Origin: SM23-28-2 sp964512285
Lineage (GTDB): Bacteria; Chloroflexota; Dehalococcoidia; SM23-28-2
Length of the DNA: 11,428 bases
Assembly (NCBI GenBank): GCA_964512285.1
Contig: CAZEJO010000049.1
Span: 1 to 11,428, forward strand
Reading direction: 5' to 3'
Shown here: in pieces, positions 7,020-11,428 of the stretch
Layout: each line of letters starts with the position of its first letter
Numbering within the stretch: the first letter of the stretch is position 1
Notes under the pieces: model-generated
Told to the model about the DNA's origin: nothing
Seen by the model: the letters and a program-made list of their open reading frames with translations, nothing else
Databases searched by the model: none
Position numbers and translations under genes: made by a program

Positions 7020-8230
7020 CTAGGCGGTCTCGGCGCTCTCATCCGGCCGAACAGCAGTCTCCTGGGCTGTGGCCGCCCGCTCGATGGGGGGCGTCGGGCG
7101 CAGGCACTCCAGGTCGGCTTCATCCCCCAGCACTATCAGGCGGTCGCCCAGCTCCAGGGTGGTATTCCCTCGCGGTCCCACCTGGATGGTGCCGCTGGCC
7201 TTCTGAATGGCGAGGACGGTGGCGCCGGGACAGGCCTGGAAGCATCCCTCGATGGTCATGCCGGCCAGTCCTGACTCCTCGCTTGCCTCCAATTCCGCCA
7301 GGATCTGCTCGCCGTGGCGGCCGGCGACCAGGCTGTCGATGAAGTCGACCATCAGGGGCTGAAGGGCGGAGAGGGCCATGCGGCGGCCGCCGATGCTGTA
7401 AGGGGAGATGACCCGATCGGCACCTGCTCGCAGCATTGGAGTCGCGCTGGCGGTATGACCGGCGCGGGCGACCACAAACAGGCGGGGGTTGAGGGCCTTG
7501 GCAGTGAGGACGATGTAGGTGTTGTCGGAGTCGGAGTCGGAGGCGGCCAGCAGGCAGCGGGCACGCTGGATGCTGGCCTCGATGAGGGCAGCGTCGGAGG
7601 TGGCGTCGCCTTCCACCAGCAGATAGCCCTGCTTGCGGGCGCGCTCTATGGCCTTGGGGTTGGAATCGACGATGACAAAGGGCACGCCCCGAGCTATGAA
7701 GTCGCGGACGATCTCCTCACCCACNNNNNNNNNNNNNNNNNNNNNNNNNNNNNNNNNNNNNNNNNNNNNNNNNNNNNNNNNNNNNNNNNNNNNNNNNNNN
7801 NNNNNNNNNNNNNNNNNNNNNNNNCGATGACAAAGGGCACGCCCCGAGCTATGAAGTCGCGGACGATCTCCTCACCCACCCGGCCGAAGCCGCAGAGGAT
7901 GTAATGGTCACGCAGAGCCTCGATCTTGCCTTTCATTCTGCGCAGCCCCAGAGTCAGACCTAGCCGGCCTCCCAAGATCAGGTCCACCAAGCCGAACAAG
8001 ATGTAGAACGCCCAGCCAATGCCAAAGAAAGCGACGAAGATGGTGAAGATCTTCCCTCCGGTCCCCAGGGGGTGGACCTCCTCGAAGCCGACAGTGGTGA
8101 CGGTGATGGCCGTCATGAACAGGGCATCGATGAAGGTCCAGCCCTCGATGGCCATGTAGCCAAGGACACCGAAGGTGAACAGCCCAAGGAAGAGGACTGC
8201 CCCCACAGCCAGAGGTCGCACTGGGGTCAT
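7020..8230 (-). CDS. Two-TM potassium-channel-like protein with RCK domain, copy B, interrupted by assembly gap
   Basis: The gene starts at ATG 8230 (GAGGGGTGA about 13 bases upstream), runs to a 100-N gap, and resumes in the same frame on the far side. Removing the gap and one copy of the identical 55-bp flanks (155 bp in all) gives an uninterrupted 351-residue protein. TM1 is about 8-29, the pore loop has filter T-T-V-G-F-E-E (45-51), and TM2 is about 61-86. RCK_N has GFGRVG (114-119); RCK_C ends near 320 with a longer polar tail than copy A. From the RRMKGKI junction onward it is almost identical to copy A, while the pore half is clearly different. The second filter glycine is replaced by Glu, so K+ selectivity or conduction is doubtful; it might be a regulatory subunit or conduct something else. 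It follows the VWA gene by 36 bp, implying co-transcription. Confidence 0.85.
7187..7418 (-). repeat. Perfect 232-bp repeat, copy in channel B
   Basis: This is the counterpart of 6000-6231, with no mismatch seen. In-frame position and surrounding homology show that it belongs to the RCK domain of the second channel. Confidence 0.85.
7670..7724. repeat. 55-bp gap-flanking repeat, left copy
   Basis: Bases 7670-7724 equal 7825-7879 exactly and abut the left side of the N run. Both copies differ from the matching part of channel A at the same two positions, so both derive from the channel B locus. Confidence 0.9.
7725..7824. other. Assembly gap, exactly 100 N
   Basis: A run of 100 undetermined bases, the conventional placeholder for a gap of unknown length. 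It lies within the RCK_N region of channel B. Identical 55-bp flanks suggest that the true gap is negative (an unmerged overlap). Confidence 0.98.
7825..7879. repeat. 55-bp gap-flanking repeat, right copy
   Basis: Exact copy of 7670-7724, beginning at the first base after the N run. The paired copies would be a single stretch in a closed assembly. Confidence 0.9.
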
Positions 8231-8266
8231 GGCTGCGGTTCACCCCTCGCCGCTGAGTCGTGTCTC

Positions 8267-10351
8267 TCAGGCACCGCTGATCCGTTTCCGCTTTTGCGCG
8301 ACATAATCCACCATAACGTACTGGCCCAGCCTATCGGGCGTAGTGTAGAACACCCGCCCCTCGTTTATCCTGGCGATCTGATTGACGAACTCCTTGAGGT
8401 AGTAGTTACGGTCGAGCATGAAGGTGTTGATGACGATCCCCTTGCGAGTGGCGCGGCGCACCTCCTTGAGGGTCTCGCGGATGGTGATGTGGCTGGGCGG
8501 GTAGGTGAAGTAGGAGCGGCCGTGCTCCAGGTGGGCGGTGGGCTCGCCATCCGAGATCATGATCACCTGGCGGGTGCCCGCTTTGTGCCTGGCCAAGAGC
8601 CGCTGAGCTAGCATGAAGGCGTGGTGCATGTTGGTGCCCAGCACCGACTCGTCCCAGCGGAGATGGAGAAGCTGGTCGGCGGTCAACTCGTGGGCGTAGG
8701 CGGAGAAGCCCAGGATGTAGAGAGTATCGCGGGGGAACTGGCTGCGAATGAGGTTGTTCAGGGCCAGAGCCACCTTCTTGGCGGCCTGGAAGCTGCCTCG
8801 CACGGCCATCGACCAGGATAGGTCGAGCATAATCACTGTGGCCGTCTGGGTGAGCTGCTCCGAGCGGTAGACCTGGAAGTCGTCCTTGTCCAGTTGCAGC
8901 GGTAGGTCGGGCCCCTGGCGGAAGACGGCGTTCATCATGGTCTGGCCCAGGTGGAGGTCGAAGCGGTCGCCGAACTCGTATCGCTTGGTCTCGTCAGTGC
9001 GTTCGCCGCCCGAGCCGCGCTCGCGCAAGGGATGCTTGCCGTGGTCGCCTTTCTTGAGCTGGGCGTAGATCTCGCCCAGGGCCTTCTGACCGATCTTGCG
9101 GATGGCGCGAGGGGTGAGCTCCCATCCGCCAGAGGCGGACTTGCGGCGGATGTAGCCCGCTTCTTCCAGCACCTCCAGGAATTGCCTGAGCTGGCGGAAG
9201 GTCTCGTAGGCCTTCTCGCCCAGTAGTTCGCGTAGCTTGTCTTCGTCGATGTCGTCAAGGTTGCCGCCGTACTGGACGCGCTCGAGCTGCCTCTCCAGCT
9301 CGTCCAGCCCCTCGAGGCGGTCCATGAGATGCAAGGCCTGGAGGAGGTCCAGTTCCTCATCGCCACGGAAGGGGTAGCGGTTGCCCAGGTCGCGTATGGG
9401 GTAGAGGATGTCCAGATTGACGGCCAGCTCGTGCAGGTCGTGTTGAAGATCGGGGTCGCCGATCTTCTGCATCAGCAGGTCCTGAAGCTGACGGCGCATT
9501 TCGGCGGGCAGGCTGTCGAGGAGGCTCTGCATGACGGCGATCTGGTGCTGCATCTGGCCGACCAGTTCGTCCAGGCTCTCAGGGGGGCTGGGCCCGAACA
9601 TATCGCCGTATTTCTGCATGAACTGCTGGAGGTCGGCCTGGTCGCCGGCCATCTTCTCCGAGAGCATCTGGTTCAGCTCGCGCAGCATCTCCTTGAGGCG
9701 CCGCATCTCTTCGGGGGTAAGGCTGGCGATCTGGCCGGATATGTCCTTGAAGAAGGTGTCCATCATCGCCTGCTTGAGCATCTGCATGAGCTCCTGGAAC
9801 TTGCGGCCAGCCTCGGGGTCCATGAACTCGTAGTTCTGCAGCTCCTTCACCTGACCGCCTACGTCGTCAGGCAGGTTCTCCAGGGATTCCTTCCTCTTCT
9901 CGGCGATGTCCTTGAGCATCTGGGCGAACTGGCGATCCGGTTGGCTCTCTTGTTCGACGCTGGCGTCCTTTAACGCCTCCTGGAAGGCTCGGAGGGGGCT
10001 CTCTCGCTCCTCAAGCTGGCGGGTGGCCTCGTCCAGCCGCCGCTCGACGGTGTCCTTCTCCAGCCGCACGATCTCTTGCAGGCGCTTCTGGATGTCGTCG
10101 AAGGCTGAGGCTAGATCATAGTGGTCGAGCGTCTGGCGGCGCTGCTGGCGAAGCTGCTGCAGGAGCTGGCGCAGGCCCTGGAGGCGCTGACCCAGGGGGT
10201 CGCGCATGCCCCGCTGCAGCAGGCTGCGCAGGGCGTGCTGCAGGTCACCGAAGTTCATCAGGTCGTCGGTGATGCTGGCCAGGACGTCGTCCGCGTCCAG
10301 GGGCGGCACGTCCTGGCTGCCGTCCCACTCTGAGTAGCGGTAGGCGTACAT
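8267..10351 (-). CDS. VWA-domain protein, partner of the upstream MoxR-type ATPase
   Basis: A 694-residue protein with no signal peptide or membrane segment. The N-terminal ~300 residues are Gln/Glu/Arg/Leu-rich and strongly helical, with likely coiled coils around 50-120 and 180-295. A winged-helix-like stretch lies near 385-430, and a von Willebrand factor A domain spans about 503-690. The metal-ion-dependent adhesion site is complete: D510-x-S512-x-S514 (DLSWS), T573 in GTN and D601 in ISDGEPT. Such proteins are recurrent partners of MoxR AAA+ ATPases, as in the BchI/BchD Mg-chelatase and RavA/ViaA pairs, where ATPase and metal-binding VWA protein act together in assembling or remodelling targets. 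The start ATG is one base after the ATPase stop, preceded by a strong GGGGGTAGG, so translation is probably coupled. The substrate is unknown; downstream channel genes are the candidates suggested by context. Confidence 0.92.
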   Translation of the reverse strand: MYAYRYSEWDGSQDVPPLDADDVLASITDDLMNFGDLQHALRSLLQRGMRDPLGQRLQGLRQLLQQLRQQRRQTLDHYDLASAFDDIQKRLQEIVRLEKDTVERRLDEATRQLEERESPLRAFQEALKDASVEQESQPDRQFAQMLKDIAEKRKESLENLPDDVGGQVKELQNYEFMDPEAGRKFQELMQMLKQAMMDTFFKDISGQIASLTPEEMRRLKEMLRELNQMLSEKMAGDQADLQQFMQKYGDMFGPSPPESLDELVGQMQHQIAVMQSLLDSLPAEMRRQLQDLLMQKIGDPDLQHDLHELAVNLDILYPIRDLGNRYPFRGDEELDLLQALHLMDRLEGLDELERQLERVQYGGNLDDIDEDKLRELLGEKAYETFRQLRQFLEVLEEAGYIRRKSASGGWELTPRAIRKIGQKALGEIYAQLKKGDHGKHPLRERGSGGERTDETKRYEFGDRFDLHLGQTMMNAVFRQGPDLPLQLDKDDFQVYRSEQLTQTATVIMLDLSWSMAVRGSFQAAKKVALALNNLIRSQFPRDTLYILGFSAYAHELTADQLLHLRWDESVLGTNMHHAFMLAQRLLARHKAGTRQVIMISDGEPTAHLEHGRSYFTYPPSHITIRETLKEVRRATRKGIVINTFMLDRNYYLKEFVNQIARINEGRVFYTTPDRLGQYVMVDYVAQKRKRISGA

Positions 10352-10352
10352 C

Positions 10353-11428
10353 CTACCCCCTGTACTGTGCTCTTCCGGCGATCTTGTCTTTGTTCAGACG
10401 ACGGTTCAGGTGCAGCCCTTCCAGCACGAACTCCACCGCCGCGGCCACTAGGCCGGGGTTGCGGCCCGCCTCCAGCTTGGCGACGGCCTCGCGCATGCCC
10501 TCCACTTGCTTGACGATGCGCACGTATTCGGCCGAGGGCATGGTATCGGCCACCTCCAGCGTGAACCCTTCCTTGAAGCGGGCCACCACCGGCTCCAGCT
10601 CGCTGGGGCTGAGATAGCGGTTGAACACGGTGGCCACGGCGCTCTGGATGAACTTCTCGATGATCTGCTCTTCTCGCCCCTCCTCGATCGTCTCGAACTC
10701 CAGCTTGCCGCTGATGGAGGGGATGACGTAGGGCAGGTCGCTGACGCGGGGCACGATGTCTCTCTCCTGCAGGCGAATGGCGCGGCGGAGGGCGTTGGCC
10801 AGGAGGCTCTCGTAGCCGGCGATGGAGGCGCGCACCGAGACGCCGGAGCGCTGGTTGATATCGGGGCTGCGGCGGGCCAGGCGGGTGATCTCGGCCACCA
10901 CTTCCTTCATGTAGGGCGGCACGTTCAGCGGGTGGCCGTCGCTTTCGAGGGGGGTGCGCTCTTGCTCCACGATGGCGATCTCGTACTCGGCGTTGCGGGG
11001 GTAGTGGGTGCGGATCTGGGCGCCGTAGCGGTCCTTGAGGGGGGTGATGATGCGGCCGCGGTTGGTGTAGTCCTCGGGGTTGGCGCTGGCCACCACCAGC
11101 ACGTCCAGGGGCAGGCGGATGCGATAGCCGCGGATCTGGACGTCTCGTTCTTCCATGATGTTGAGCAGGCCCACCTGGATGCGCTCCACCAGGTCGGGGA
11201 GCTCGTTGATGCAGAAGATGCCGCGGTTGTGGCGGGGAACGAGGCCGTAGTGGATGGTCAGCTCATCGGAGAGGTAGCGGCCCTCGGCCACTCGCACGGG
11301 GTCGACCTCGCCGATGAGGTCGGCGATGGTGATGTCGGGCGTGGCGAGCTTCTCGCCGTAGCGCTCATCGCGGCCCAGCCAGGCGATCTCCACGTCCTCT
11401 CCCTCTGCGGCCAGCCAGTCGCGGCAGC
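10353..11428 (-). CDS. MoxR/Mg-chelatase-I-like AAA+ ATPase, N-terminus cut by window edge
   Basis: The frame is open from the right edge (first complete codon at 11426) to the TAG at 10355-10353, 357 residues visible. The GTG at 11393 lies inside the open frame and is probably not the start. Numbering from the first visible residue, a Walker-B-like segment is GIFCINELPDL (69-79), sensor 1 is SANPEDYTNRGR (114-125), and the arginine-finger region is PLKDRYG (129-135). The C-terminal ~200 residues are the helical lid of the MoxR/BchI type. Walker A must lie beyond the window. In place of the usual Asp-Glu, the segment has Asn-Glu, a form I recall for this subfamily. These ATPases act as chaperones or metal-cofactor assembly motors with VWA partners, and the VWA gene starts one base downstream. 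Similar genes are often auto-annotated as Mg-chelatase or sigma-54 activator; neither function is supported here. Confidence 0.9.
   Translation of the reverse strand, partial: CRDWLAAEGEDVEIAWLGRDERYGEKLATPDITIADLIGEVDPVRVAEGRYLSDELTIHYGLVPRHNRGIFCINELPDLVERIQVGLLNIMEERDVQIRGYRIRLPLDVLVVASANPEDYTNRGRIITPLKDRYGAQIRTHYPRNAEYEIAIVEQERTPLESDGHPLNVPPYMKEVVAEITRLARRSPDINQRSGVSVRASIAGYESLLANALRRAIRLQERDIVPRVSDLPYVIPSISGKLEFETIEEGREEQIIEKFIQSAVATVFNRYLSPSELEPVVARFKEGFTLEVADTMPSAEYVRIVKQVEGMREAVAKLEAGRNPGLVAAAVEFVLEGLHLNRRLNKDKIAGRAQYRG

Noticed and set aside
7670..7879. Real tandem duplication of 55 bp
   Set aside because: Copies end exactly at the gap borders and collapsing them restores the frame, so an unmerged contig overlap is the simpler reading, though unproven.
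7694..7904. Open frames running through the N gap
   Set aside because: Their continuity depends on undetermined bases; the real gene is channel B once the duplicate flank is collapsed.
5860..8230. Paralog repeats as a mobile element
   Set aside because: No transposase, terminal inverted repeats or target duplications; homology is confined to coding sequence of one domain.
8072..8611. Plus-strand open frame of 179 codons
   Set aside because: Antisense to the channel B 5' region and the VWA gene 3' end, both clearly coding; no recognisable domain.
9329..9973. Plus-strand open frame of 214 codons inside the VWA gene
   Set aside because: Leu/Val/His-rich mirror of the coiled-coil coding sequence on the other strand; no motif or ribosome site.
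10353..11428. Sigma-54 activator or true Mg-chelatase
   Set aside because: No GAFTGA loop or sigma-54 domain is visible, and there are no chlorophyll/cobalamin genes nearby; MoxR-VWA context fits better.

Overview
The window looks like a GC-rich bacterial chromosome segment from a draft genome or metagenome bin, since it carries a 100-N scaffold gap. A Chloroflexota-type or other deep-branching GC-rich bacterium is my best guess. It rests on gene style (a MoxR/VWA pair of a kind I associate with Chloroflexota and Actinobacteria, a stand-alone recF, single-pore RCK potassium channels) and not on any phylogenetic marker, so confidence is low to moderate. No tRNA, rRNA, CRISPR, insertion sequence or phage gene is visible.

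Left third (1-3522) is signalling. A membrane-bound GGDEF protein reads leftward off the edge (854 to 1). Divergent from it, across about 300 bp of non-coding DNA, is a two-component pair: an OmpR/PhoB-type response regulator (1158-1856) and a membrane-tethered GAF-containing histidine kinase (2035-3522). Next on the plus strand is recF (3660-4913), with its own perfect -10 box and a 9-bp inverted repeat in its leader.

Right two-thirds (4852-11428) is a leftward, tightly spaced gene string, probably one transcription unit entering from the right. In order of transcription it reads: MoxR-type AAA+ ATPase (N-terminus outside the window), VWA-domain protein, potassium channel B, potassium channel A, and a diacylglycerol-kinase-family lipid kinase. 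The lipid kinase converges on recF and overlaps its 3' end by 62 bp.

The most striking feature is the pair of tandem channels. Their RCK (TrkA-N/TrkA-C) halves are almost identical, including 232 bp without a visible mismatch, while their pore halves are clearly different. Channel B has a non-canonical selectivity filter (GFEE, against GFGE in channel A). The assembly gap lies inside channel B and is flanked by the same 55 bp on both sides, so the gap is most likely a failed overlap: removing it together with one repeat copy restores a clean 351-residue channel. A working hypothesis is a MoxR-VWA assembly machine linked to two membrane channels that could share an RCK ring. That coupling is inferred from gene order only.
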